Source: Actinomadura luteofluorescens
GTDB taxonomy: Bacteria; Actinomycetota; Actinomycetes; Streptosporangiales; Streptosporangiaceae
NCBI RefSeq assembly: GCF_013409365.1
Contig: NZ_JACCBA010000001.1
Location: 1 to 64,000, forward strand
DNA: 64,000 nucleotides
Direction: 5' to 3'
Shown here: one piece after another, positions 33,825-42,598 of the stretch
Layout: the number at the start of each line of letters is the position of its first letter
Numbering within the stretch: position 1 is the first letter of the stretch
Position numbers and translations under genes: made by a program
The notes under the pieces: generated by a model
What the model was told of the DNA's origin: nothing
Databases searched by the model: none
The model's input: the letters and a program-made list of their open reading frames with translations, nothing else

Positions 33825-34801
33825 TGGCCGCGGGCGCCCTGGTCGCCGTCGACGGCGGCAACAGCAAGACCGACGCGGCCGTCGCCACCACCGCCGGCGA
33901 GCTGCTCGCCACCGTGCGCGGCGACGGGTTCCGCCCGCAGGCCGCCGGGTTCGACGGCGCGCTCGACGCGCTCACCGCGGTCATCGCCAGGGCGCTGCGG
34001 GAGGCCGGCGTCCGGCCCGGCGACGTCGTCCACCTGTCCGCCTACATGGCCAACGTCGACCTGCCGGGCGAGGAGGAACGGCTGGAGAAGCTCCTGCTCG
34101 CCCGCGGCGCCGCGCCGAGCGTGACGGTCGGCAACGACACGTTCGCGCTACTGCGCAGCGCCGTCACCGAGGGCTGGGGCGTCGCGGTGGTCTGCGGGGC
34201 CGGCATCAACTGCGCGGGCGTCGCCCCCGACGGGCGCACCGCCCGGTTCCCCTCCCTCGGCTCCCACACCGGCGACTGGGGCGGCGGCGGGGAGCTGGGC
34301 CGCTCGGCGCTGTGGCACGCCATCCGGGGCGAGGACGGCCGCGGCCCGGAGACGGCGCTCACCGCCGCGGTCGCCGCCCACTTCGGCGTGGCCCGCGCCA
34401 TCGAGGTGGGCCTCGCCGTCCACTTCGGCGAGATCGGCCGGGGCCGCCTCACCGGCCTCGCGCCCGTCCTGCTCGACACCGCCGAGGCCGGCGACGAGGT
34501 GGCGCGCGGCGTGGTGCTCCGGCTCGCCGAGGAGGTGGCGATCCTCGGCTCGGTCGCACTGCGCCGCCTGGACCTGCTCGGCACCGCCGCCGACGTGGTC
34601 CTCGGCGGCGGAGTCCTGGCGGCCCGCCGGCCGCTGCTCATGGACGCGGTCGCCGACCGCTACGCCGCCCTCGCCCCGCGCGCCCGCCTCCTCGTCCCCG
34701 AGGAGCCGCCGCTCCTCGGAGCCGCGCTCCTCGCCCTCGACCACGTCGCCGCCCCACCGTCCGCCCACGCGGCCCTGCGCACCGCGTTCCGCCGCCGCTG
34801 A
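33824..34801 (+). CDS. BadF/BadG-type sugar kinase (N-acetylglucosamine kinase family)
   Basis: A 325-residue ASKHA-fold kinase. The phosphate 1 loop is VAVDGGNSKTDAAV, phosphate 2 is VCGAGINCAGV, and GDWGGGGELGRSAL and DVVLGGGVLAARRP complete the nucleotide site. The family includes N-acetylglucosamine kinases, and the position after GH4 suggests it phosphorylates the imported disaccharide or the released sugar. TGATG overlap with the GH4 stop. It ends the operon. Confidence 0.9.
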   Translation: MAAGALVAVDGGNSKTDAAVATTAGELLATVRGDGFRPQAAGFDGALDALTAVIARALREAGVRPGDVVHLSAYMANVDLPGEEERLEKLLLARGAAPSVTVGNDTFALLRSAVTEGWGVAVVCGAGINCAGVAPDGRTARFPSLGSHTGDWGGGGELGRSALWHAIRGEDGRGPETALTAAVAAHFGVARAIEVGLAVHFGEIGRGRLTGLAPVLLDTAEAGDEVARGVVLRLAEEVAILGSVALRRLDLLGTAADVVLGGGVLAARRPLLMDAVADRYAALAPRARLLVPEEPPLLGAALLALDHVAAPPSAHAALRTAFRRR

Positions 34802-34892
34802 CCCGCGGTCGGGCCGCCGGCGCGCGGGTACCTACCATGGCGATGGACGGGCGGCCCCGGGAGGACGGGAACCACGGCCCCGGGCACCGCCC

Positions 34893-34905
34893 TTGACGTT
34901 GTAAG
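34893..34905 (+). promoter_or_regulatory. TTGAC-N3-GTAAG element before the LLM oxidoreductase gene
   Basis: TTGACGTTGTAAG, with GCCC before and GT after, is very close to the copy at 878-890, and is 27 bp before the preferred GTG. Third member of the TTTAC-N3-GTARR set. Confidence 0.4.
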
Positions 34906-34932
34906 GTTCGGCCGGTGCGGGAGGGGGACGCC

Positions 34933-35850
34933 GTGGAGATCGGGTTCGCGGTGCCGGGTTCGGGAGCGTGGGCGACCCCGCGCAACCAGGTGACGGTGGC
35001 GCGGCGGGCCGAGGAGCTCGGCTACCGCTCGCTGTGGACGCTCCAGCGCGTCCTCAACCCCGCCGGGTCGACGGACCTCACCTACCGCGGCGTCCCCGAC
35101 CCTCTGATCACCCTGGCCTACCTCGCCGCCCACACCACCCGGGCGCGGCTCGGCGTCGCGGTCGTGAACCTGCCGTTCTACGCGCCGCCGATCCTCGCCA
35201 AGCAGGCCGCCACCCTCGACCACGTCAGCGGCGGGCGGCTGGACCTCGGGCTCGGGATCGGCTGGATGCGCGAGGAGTTCGCCGCGGTCGGCGCCCCGAT
35301 GGCCCGGCGCGGGGCCCGCGCCGAGGAGTTCATCGCCGCCCTGCGCGCCCTGTGGGCCGGCGGGCCCGGGGACGCCGCGCGGTTCCACGGCGAGTTCTAC
35401 GACATCCCGCCCGTGGTCATGGATCCGCGTCCGCTCCAGCCGTCGGGGCCGCCGATCCTGCTGGGCGGCGGGGCCGAGCCAGCGCTGCGGCGCGCCGGAC
35501 GGCTGGCGGAGGGCTGGGTCAGCTCCAGCCGCGCCGACCTCGCCGCGATCGGCCGGTCCGTCGCGATCGTGCGGGAGGCGGCGCGGGAGGCCGGGCGGGA
35601 CGCGTCCGCGCTGCGGTTCGTGTGCCGGGGCGCGGTCCGCGTCCGCCCGGCGGGGCGGGAGGAGCGGCGCCCGCTCACCGGCTCCTTCGAGGAGATCCGC
35701 GGCGACTTCGGGGCGCTGGCCGGGCAGGGCGTCACCGAGCTGTTCCTCGACCTGAACTTCGACCCCGCGATCACCGGGCCGGACGCCGATCCGGACGCGT
35801 CGCTCGACCGCGCCCTGGAGGCGCTGGAGGCGTTCGCGCCCGGGGCCTGA
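34933..35850 (+). CDS. LLM-class F420-dependent oxidoreductase
   Basis: A 305-residue luciferase-like TIM-barrel oxidoreductase of the type using coenzyme F420. MEIGFAVPGSGAWATPRN at the start, RARLGVAVVNLPFY, ATLDHVSGGRLDLGLGIGWMREEF and PPILLGGGAEPALRRAGRLAEGW are family hallmarks. GTG 34933 was chosen over GTG 34915 because homologues begin MEIGFAVP and GGGAGGGGG lies five bases upstream. Substrate unknown. It ends directly against the convergent Lrp gene. Confidence 0.9.
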   Translation: MEIGFAVPGSGAWATPRNQVTVARRAEELGYRSLWTLQRVLNPAGSTDLTYRGVPDPLITLAYLAAHTTRARLGVAVVNLPFYAPPILAKQAATLDHVSGGRLDLGLGIGWMREEFAAVGAPMARRGARAEEFIAALRALWAGGPGDAARFHGEFYDIPPVVMDPRPLQPSGPPILLGGGAEPALRRAGRLAEGWVSSSRADLAAIGRSVAIVREAAREAGRDASALRFVCRGAVRVRPAGREERRPLTGSFEEIRGDFGALAGQGVTELFLDLNFDPAITGPDADPDASLDRALEALEAFAPGA

Positions 35851-36291
35851 CTACAGCGGCGGCCGCCGCGCCTCCCAGGGGGTGCTGAGCACGACCGTGG
35901 TGCGCGTCGCGACGTTCGCGGCGGCGCGGATCTTCTGCAGCAGGTCCTCCAGCTCGTTCGGCGAGGCGACCCGCACCTTGAGGATGTAGCTCTCCTCCCC
36001 CGCCACCGAGTGGCACGCCTCGATCGCCTGCAGGTGCGCCAGCCGGTCGGGGGCGTCGTCGGGGGCGGCCGGGTCGATCGGCTTGATCGACACGAAGGCG
36101 GTCAGCGGCAGGCCGATCTGCCGGTTGTCGAGCTGGGCGGTGAAGCCCTTGATGACGCCGCGCTTCTGCAGCCGCCGGACGCGCTGGTGCACCGCCGACA
36201 CCGACAGCCCCGTCTCCTTGGCCAGATCGGTGAAACTCATCCGGCCGTCGTCGGCCAGCAGGGCCATGATCTGACGATCGATCTCCTCCAC
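35851..36291 (-). CDS. Lrp/AsnC family transcriptional regulator
   Basis: A 146-residue regulator: N-terminal HTH (IDRQIMALLADDGRMSFTDLAKETGLSVSAVHQRVRRL) and C-terminal RAM ligand-binding domain (ACHSVAGEESYILKVRV). Such proteins sense amino acids. Its own target is not evident, but a lysine-catabolic gene set is in the same window. A TAGATT box ends about nine bases before the GTG start, so the transcript may be leaderless. Confidence 0.92.
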   Translation of the reverse strand: MEEIDRQIMALLADDGRMSFTDLAKETGLSVSAVHQRVRRLQKRGVIKGFTAQLDNRQIGLPLTAFVSIKPIDPAAPDDAPDRLAHLQAIEACHSVAGEESYILKVRVASPNELEDLLQKIRAAANVATRTTVVLSTPWEARRPPL

Positions 36292-36375
36292 GCGGGAAAT
36301 CTAGCGCGCTATGGCCCGTGCATGGGCCCCCGTTCCATCACGGATCGGCTTTCCCGCGGGCTCGGCGTCGGCCGC

Positions 36376-36416
36376 ACCGGCGCGCGGAGCGCCAGCACTA
36401 CCGGCGCGCGGAGCGC
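36376..36416. repeat. 17-bp direct repeat at the 3' end of the LacI gene
   Basis: ACCGGCGCGCGGAGCGC occurs at 36376-36392 and 36400-36416. The second copy covers the stop codon and last codons of the LacI gene; the first is in the adjacent intergenic sequence. Confidence 0.6.
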
Positions 36417-37420
36417 AGCGGCCCGCAGCTGCCGCGCACCACCAGCTCCGTCGGCAGCAGAACGGGGCCTCCCCTGCCGCGCCGCGCGGGCTCGCGCAGC
36501 AGCAGTTCGCAGGCGCGGTAGCCGATGTCGTGGCCGGGCCTGGCCACGGCGGTCAGCGGCGGGTCGCACAGCTCCGCCCACGCGACGTCGTCCATCATCG
36601 CGATGGACACGTCGGCCGGCACCCGCAGGTCGAGCTCGCGGGCGACCAGGACTGCGGCCTCCCCGAGCAGATGGCCGGCGGCCAGCACGGCGGTGACGTC
36701 CGCCCGGCGCTGCAGCAGCCCGGCGGCCGCCGCGTAGGCGGCGTCGCGGGCGGGGCGGGCGGCCACGACCAGGTCCTCCTCCACGGGCACGCCCAGCTGC
36801 GCCAGGGTGTCGCGGAACGCGCGCTCGCGCACGCCCCGGGGGCGGCCCGGCGCGCCGCCGAGGAACCCGATGCGGCGGTGCCCGAGCCCGGCGAGGTACT
36901 CGGTGAGGGACCGCACGCCGCCCGCGTCGTCGGCCAGGACGGACGGGACGTCGGCCAGCCCGGGCAGGACGCGGTCGGCGAACACGACGCTGGAGCACAC
37001 CCGGGCCGCGGCGCGCCAGTCGGCCTCCTCCCCGGCGGGCAGCGCGATGATCCCGTCGACCCGCTGCTCGACGAGCCGGTCGACGATCTCGGCCTCGCGG
37101 GACGGGTCACCGTGCGCGGCGTCCACGATGACGTGCCCGCCGAGGGTGCGGGCGCAGGCCAGCACGCCCGCGACCACCTCAGCGCAGAACGGGTCGGTGA
37201 CGTCGGGGACGACCAGGCCGATGCCCCCGCTGCGGCGAAGCTTCAGGCCCCGGCCGAGGGCGGACGGCCGGTAGTCAAGCTCGCGGGCCGCGGCCAGCAC
37301 CCGCTCGCGGGTCGCGGCGCTCGCCGAGCCCGTCCCGGAGAACACGCGCGACACCGTGGCGATGCCGACGCCCGCCGCCGCGGCCACGTCCTTGATCGTC
37401 GCCGATCGCCGCTCCGCCAT
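36398..37420 (-). CDS. LacI family transcriptional regulator
   Basis: A 340-residue sugar-responsive repressor. The N-terminal HTH TIKDVAAAAGVGIATVSRVFSG and hinge helix YRPSALGRGLKLRRSGGIG are followed by a periplasmic-binding-protein-like effector domain (GLVVPDVTDPFCAEVV, GHRRIGFLGGAPG). It is divergent from the ATPase gene at 37567, and the region between has two LacI-type palindromes, so it likely controls that gene and itself. Confidence 0.93.
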   Translation of the reverse strand: MAERRSATIKDVAAAAGVGIATVSRVFSGTGSASAATRERVLAAARELDYRPSALGRGLKLRRSGGIGLVVPDVTDPFCAEVVAGVLACARTLGGHVIVDAAHGDPSREAEIVDRLVEQRVDGIIALPAGEEADWRAAARVCSSVVFADRVLPGLADVPSVLADDAGGVRSLTEYLAGLGHRRIGFLGGAPGRPRGVRERAFRDTLAQLGVPVEEDLVVAARPARDAAYAAAAGLLQRRADVTAVLAAGHLLGEAAVLVARELDLRVPADVSIAMMDDVAWAELCDPPLTAVARPGHDIGYRACELLLREPARRGRGGPVLLPTELVVRGSCGPLRSARR

Positions 37421-37476
37421 CCGACCGCCGCCCCTTTCCGCCCGTTTCGATCATCTTCTCACGGTCACGTCTCCCC

Positions 37477-37490
37477 TGGAAACGATTCCA
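37477..37490. promoter_or_regulatory. LacI-type operator 1
   Basis: TGGAAACGATTCCA is a near-perfect 14-bp palindrome with a central CG, 57 bp before the LacI start. The centre lies 64 bp from operator 2, a distance that would allow looping. Confidence 0.65.
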
Positions 37491-37541
37491 TGATGTTTAC
37501 TCCAGCCAATACGACATATCCCCTGTTCGGCAGGGGACGGC

Positions 37542-37553
37542 GGAAACGTTTCC
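37542..37553. promoter_or_regulatory. LacI-type operator 2
   Basis: GGAAACGTTTCC is a perfect 12-bp palindrome 13 bp before the ATPase ATG. A small hairpin (TCCCCTG 37519-37525 with CAGGGGA 37531-37537) lies just upstream. Confidence 0.7.
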
Positions 37554-37566
37554 ATAAGGGGTTCGG

Positions 37567-38811
<1,245 letters not shown>

Positions 38812-38818
38812 GCACCGA

Positions 38819-38869
38819 GGAAAAGGGAGGTGCCCACGGCCCGTGCGGCCGTGGGCACCTCCCTTTTCC
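38819..38869. terminator. Long bidirectional terminator
   Basis: Bases 38819-38840 and 38848-38869 form a perfect 22-bp stem with a seven-base loop. The stem contains AAAAGGGAGG on one arm and CCTCCCTTTT on the other, giving a terminal U-rich run in both directions, between the convergent ATPase and permease genes. Confidence 0.9.
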
Positions 38870-38876
38870 AGGTCCG

Positions 38877-39812
38877 TCACTTCACCGAGCCGGCGAGGAC
38901 CCCCTGGACGAAGTAGCGCTGGAAGGCGAAGAACACGACCAGCGGGACGACCAGGGACAGGAACGCGCCGGGCGCGAGGATGTCGATGTTGCCGGTGAAC
39001 TGCCGCATCTGCGACTGCAGCCACTTGGTCATCGGCTGCGACCCGGTGTCGGCGAACACCAGCGCGACCAGCAGGTCGTTCCACACCCACAGGAACTGGA
39101 AGATGCCGAGCGAGGCGATCGCCGGGCCGCCCAGCGGGAAGATCACCCGGCGGAAGATCGTCCACTCCGAGCCGCCGTCCATCCGCGCCGCCTCCAGCAG
39201 GTCCCGGGGGATCGCCGCGAAGAAGTTGCGGAGCAGGAAGATGGCGAACGGCAGCCCGAACGCGACGTGGAACAGCACCACGCCGGTGACCGAGCCGAAC
39301 ATGTGGAAGCTTCCGAACTCGATGTAGCCGTAGAGCTTGGCGACCGGGATCAGCGCCACCTGGACCGGCACCACCAGCAGCGCCACCACGCCGAGGAACA
39401 GCCAGTCCCGGCCGGGGAACTCCATCCAGGCGAACGCGTAGGCCGCCAGCGAGGCGATCGCGACCACCAGCAGCGTCGCCGGGACGGTGATCAGCACCGT
39501 GTTCCAGAACGAGTCGACGAAGTCGCCCTTGTCCAGAAGCGCGCTGTAGGACTCCCCGGTCAGCTGCGCCGGCTTGGCGAACACGTTCCACCAGCCGTCG
39601 GCGTTGTTGTCCTCGTTCGAGCGCAGCGAGGCGACCAGCAGGCCGAGGGTCGGCACCAGCCAGAACAGCGCGATCAGGACCAGCAGCGCCTGCGCGGCGC
39701 CGCCGCCCGCCCGGCCGACGACCCGCGCGGCCAGCCCGCGGCGCGGCGCCCCCGCCGCGCCGCCGCCCTCCGCCCCGGAGGGCGCCTGCGCGGCCTTCTC
39801 CGCGGTGCTCAT
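38877..39812 (-). CDS. Sugar ABC transporter permease (MalG type)
   Basis: A 311-residue permease. After a Gly/Ala-rich cytosolic start, six helices begin at LLVLIALFWLVPTLGLLVASL. The EAA loop is LLEAARMDGGSEWTIFRRVIFPLGGP, and the protein ends VQGVLAGSVK. The start overlaps the stop of the MalF-type gene (ATGA). Last gene of a four-gene operon read leftward from 43824. Confidence 0.92.
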   Translation of the reverse strand: MSTAEKAAQAPSGAEGGGAAGAPRRGLAARVVGRAGGGAAQALLVLIALFWLVPTLGLLVASLRSNEDNNADGWWNVFAKPAQLTGESYSALLDKGDFVDSFWNTVLITVPATLLVVAIASLAAYAFAWMEFPGRDWLFLGVVALLVVPVQVALIPVAKLYGYIEFGSFHMFGSVTGVVLFHVAFGLPFAIFLLRNFFAAIPRDLLEAARMDGGSEWTIFRRVIFPLGGPAIASLGIFQFLWVWNDLLVALVFADTGSQPMTKWLQSQMRQFTGNIDILAPGAFLSLVVPLVVFFAFQRYFVQGVLAGSVK

Positions 39813-41194
39813 TTGCGCTCCTGCCGCATTCGCCGGATGTTGAACAGCATGGCGGGCAGCACGAGCACGAACAGCAGCACGGCGATGGCGCTGCCGGAGC
39901 CCTGGTCGTTGCCGCCGCCGAACGACTCGGTCCACATCTGCAGCGCCAGCACGCTGGCGTTCGGATCGCCGCCGCCGATGATGTAGACGAGGTCGAAGAC
40001 CTTCAGGACGTTGATGACCAGCGTCACCAGCACCACCATCAGGACGGGCGCGAGCAGCGGGATCGTCACCCGCCGGAACACCTGCCACTCGGTGGCGCCG
40101 TCCACGCGCGCCGCCTCCAGGGCGTCGCGCGGGATGGCGGCGAGCCCGGCGGCGATCAGCACCATCGCGAAGCCCGACCACACCCACAGGTACGACCCGA
40201 TGATCGCCGGGGTGATCAGGGTGTCGCCGAGCCACTCGGCGCCCTGGTAGGCCGTGGTGAAGTTGTCCTTGGGCAGCCGGATCGCGTACGTCCCGGCGGG
40301 CACCTTCCGCAGGGTGAAGGTCCCGTCGGCCTCCGTGGTCGCCTTGGCGACGACCTTGCCGCCCTGGACCGCCTCCACCCGGATGCCCGGCAGGCCCGAC
40401 TCGCCGGAGTTCGGGGCGTTCTGCTGCCCGCCGCCGCCCCGCGTGAAGTCGAACCAGACCGTGCCGGTCAGCTCCCCCTGCTCGGCGGCCGGGGGCTGAG
40501 CGGCCGGCCTGGCGTCCTTCGGCAGGTACTCGGGCTTGATCTTCAGCAGCGGGACGAGCGCGCTCTGCCCCGCCGAGTACTGCCGCACCGAGACCACGGC
40601 GCCGCCGTCCTGCCGGACCGGCGCGTTCCCGCCGTTGCGCGGCCCGGCGCCCGGGTAGGTGGTGTCCTGCCGGAACATGTCGTGGACCGCGACCATCGCC
40701 GCGTTCGCCACGCCCTTGTCCGGGTCCTGCTGGTACACCAGCCGGAAGATCACGCCGGAGGCGAGGAACGAGATCGCCATGGGCATGAACACCACGAGCT
40801 TGAACACCGTCGCCCACCGGATCCGCTCGGTGAGCACGGCGAACACCAGGCCGATGATGGTCACCACGGTCGGCGCCACGACGACCCAGATGGCGGTGTT
40901 GCGCACCGCCACGAGGTTGTCGTGCCCCTGGAAGACCCCGGTGTAGTTGTCGACGCCGACGAACGAGTCGCCCGAGGCGTCGAAGAAACTGCGGATCACC
41001 GAGTAGACGATCGGGTACACGACGAGGAAGCCGAGCAGCAGCAGCGCCGGCAGCAGGAACGTCAGGGCCAGCCACGACGGCGGGGTCAGCCGCTCGCGCG
41101 CGCCGCGCGGGCCCGGGCGGGCGGGCGGCGCGTCGATGGCGGCGGCGCCGCCGGCCGTCGCGGCCGGCGGCACCTCCTCATTCGGAGCCTTCAT
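39809..41194 (-). CDS. Sugar ABC transporter permease (MalF type) with an extracytoplasmic prealbumin-like insert
   Basis: A 461-residue permease, against about 300 for most MalF-type subunits. Helices start at LALTFLLPALLLLGFLVVYPIV; after the helix ending near residue 160 comes an insert of about 160 residues. Its second half (about 238-312) reads as a carboxypeptidase-regulatory-like beta sandwich: LTGTVWFDFT, GLPGIRVEAVQGGKVV, ATTEADGTFTLRKVPAGTYAIRLP. Helices resume at IIGSYLWVWSGFAMVL, and the EAA loop is LEAARVDGATEWQVFRRVTIP. The insert takes the place of the MalF P2 loop that docks the binding protein in E. coli. Confidence 0.88.
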   Translation of the reverse strand: MKAPNEEVPPAATAGGAAAIDAPPARPGPRGARERLTPPSWLALTFLLPALLLLGFLVVYPIVYSVIRSFFDASGDSFVGVDNYTGVFQGHDNLVAVRNTAIWVVVAPTVVTIIGLVFAVLTERIRWATVFKLVVFMPMAISFLASGVIFRLVYQQDPDKGVANAAMVAVHDMFRQDTTYPGAGPRNGGNAPVRQDGGAVVSVRQYSAGQSALVPLLKIKPEYLPKDARPAAQPPAAEQGELTGTVWFDFTRGGGGQQNAPNSGESGLPGIRVEAVQGGKVVAKATTEADGTFTLRKVPAGTYAIRLPKDNFTTAYQGAEWLGDTLITPAIIGSYLWVWSGFAMVLIAAGLAAIPRDALEAARVDGATEWQVFRRVTIPLLAPVLMVVLVTLVINVLKVFDLVYIIGGGDPNASVLALQMWTESFGGGNDQGSGSAIAVLLFVLVLPAMLFNIRRMRQERK

Positions 41195-41203
41195 TCAGGG
41201 TTT

Positions 41204-41227
41204 CCCTACTTGTAGGCCCTACTTGTA
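41204..41227 (-). repeat. Duplicated last codons of the binding-protein gene
   Basis: CCCTACTTGTA occurs at 41204-41214 and 41217-41227. On the minus strand this repeats TAC-AAG-TAG, the final Tyr-Lys-stop of the binding protein, right after the real stop. Confidence 0.7.
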
Positions 41228-42598
41228 CGCCTTGGCCGCCTCGGCCTCCAGCTTGGCCTGCGTGCCCTTGACGTCGGTCGGGTTCTGCACGAACTGGCGC
41301 AGCGCCTCCCACTCGCCCTTGCCGGGCGTCGCGCCGAACGCGGCGGGCGCCAGGTCGGACATGTCGTAGCGGGCTGCGTCGCCGGCCTGCTGGAGCTGGG
41401 TGATCAGCTGCTTGGCGATCGGGTCGGAGTAGGCGTCCGGCTTGACGTTCTTGTTCGGCGTCAGGTAGCCGCCGAGCCCGGCCCACACCGTGCCCGCCTC
41501 GGGCGAGGCGAGGTACTTCATCAGCTCCTGCGCGCCCTTGCCGTCCTTCAGCGCGACCGCGACGTCGCCGCCGAGGATCGCCGGGGCGGTGTCGCCGGCC
41601 TTCGGGAACGCGAACACCTTGGCGTCCGTGCCGACCTTGGCCTTGGTGGTGCCGATGTTGGCGGCGGCGAAGTCACCGCCGTAGACCATGGCGGCCTTCT
41701 GCTGGCCGAACACCTGGGTGACCGACTCGTCGAACTTGGTCTTGGTCGCGGTCGCGACGCCGCCGTTCAGGTAGTCGGGCTTGCCCCAGACCTCGGCGAG
41801 CGTCTGCAGCGCCTTGCCCACGCTCGGGTCCGTCCACTTGATCTCGTGCTTGGCGAGCTTGTCGTAGTTGTCCGGGCCGGCCTGCGACAGGTAGACGTTC
41901 TCGAACCAGTCGGTCAGCGTCCAGGAGTCCTGCGGCCCCGCGGCGAGCGTGAACGGGGTGGTGCCCGCGTCCTGCAGCGTGCCCGCCGCCTTGGTCAGGT
42001 CGGCCCACGCCGCCGGCGGCTGGACGCCGGCCTCGTCGAGCGCCTGCGGCCTGTACCACAGGATCGACTTGTAGGCGGCCTTGACGATCACGCCGTAGGT
42101 CTTGCCGTCGGAGGAGCCGAGCTCCTTCCAGTACGGCGCGAAGTTCTGGCCGACCTGCGAGACCACGTCGTCGCCCAGGGGCTTGAGCGCCCCCTTGCCG
42201 GCGTACTGCTGCATCAGGCCCGGCTGCGGCAGGATCGCCACGTCCGGCGGGTTCTTGGCCTCGATGCGCGGGCCGAGGTAGGCGTCGGTGTTCTCACCGG
42301 TGGAGGCGTAGTTGACCTTCGCCCCGGTCTTCTTCTCGAACGCCTGCAGGACCTTGCGGAAGTTCGCCTCCTCAGGACCGGTCCACTTGGCCGCGACCTC
42401 GATGGTGGTGCCCTTCAGCTCACCCCCGCCGGAGGGCGACGACCCGTCGCCGTCCTTGTCGTCGCCGCCGCACGCGGCGGCCGCGGACAGGAGCAGTCCC
42501 GCCGCGACGGCGGCTCCCGTCACGCGCCTGCCGAAGCCCGCGGTGCGGTGTCGGGGGGTGCGGGGGGAGGTCCCCCCGCCGGCAAAGCTGACCGTCAT
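41219..42598 (-). CDS. Alpha-glucoside-type ABC substrate-binding lipoprotein
   Basis: A 459-residue solute-binding protein resembling AglE. A twin-Arg-containing but Sec-like signal region is followed by LLLSAAAACGG, whose Cys is the lipid-attachment site. TIEVAAKWTGPEEANFRKVL, PPDVAILPQPGLMQQYA, WYRPQALDEAGV and AMVYGGDF are typical. The start overlaps the ATPase stop by four bases and 24 bp separate it from the MalF-type gene. The substrate is probably an alpha-glucoside or trehalose-like sugar (family inference). Confidence 0.92.
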   Translation of the reverse strand: MTVSFAGGGTSPRTPRHRTAGFGRRVTGAAVAAGLLLSAAAACGGDDKDGDGSSPSGGGELKGTTIEVAAKWTGPEEANFRKVLQAFEKKTGAKVNYASTGENTDAYLGPRIEAKNPPDVAILPQPGLMQQYAGKGALKPLGDDVVSQVGQNFAPYWKELGSSDGKTYGVIVKAAYKSILWYRPQALDEAGVQPPAAWADLTKAAGTLQDAGTTPFTLAAGPQDSWTLTDWFENVYLSQAGPDNYDKLAKHEIKWTDPSVGKALQTLAEVWGKPDYLNGGVATATKTKFDESVTQVFGQQKAAMVYGGDFAAANIGTTKAKVGTDAKVFAFPKAGDTAPAILGGDVAVALKDGKGAQELMKYLASPEAGTVWAGLGGYLTPNKNVKPDAYSDPIAKQLITQLQQAGDAARYDMSDLAPAAFGATPGKGEWEALRQFVQNPTDVKGTQAKLEAEAAKAYK

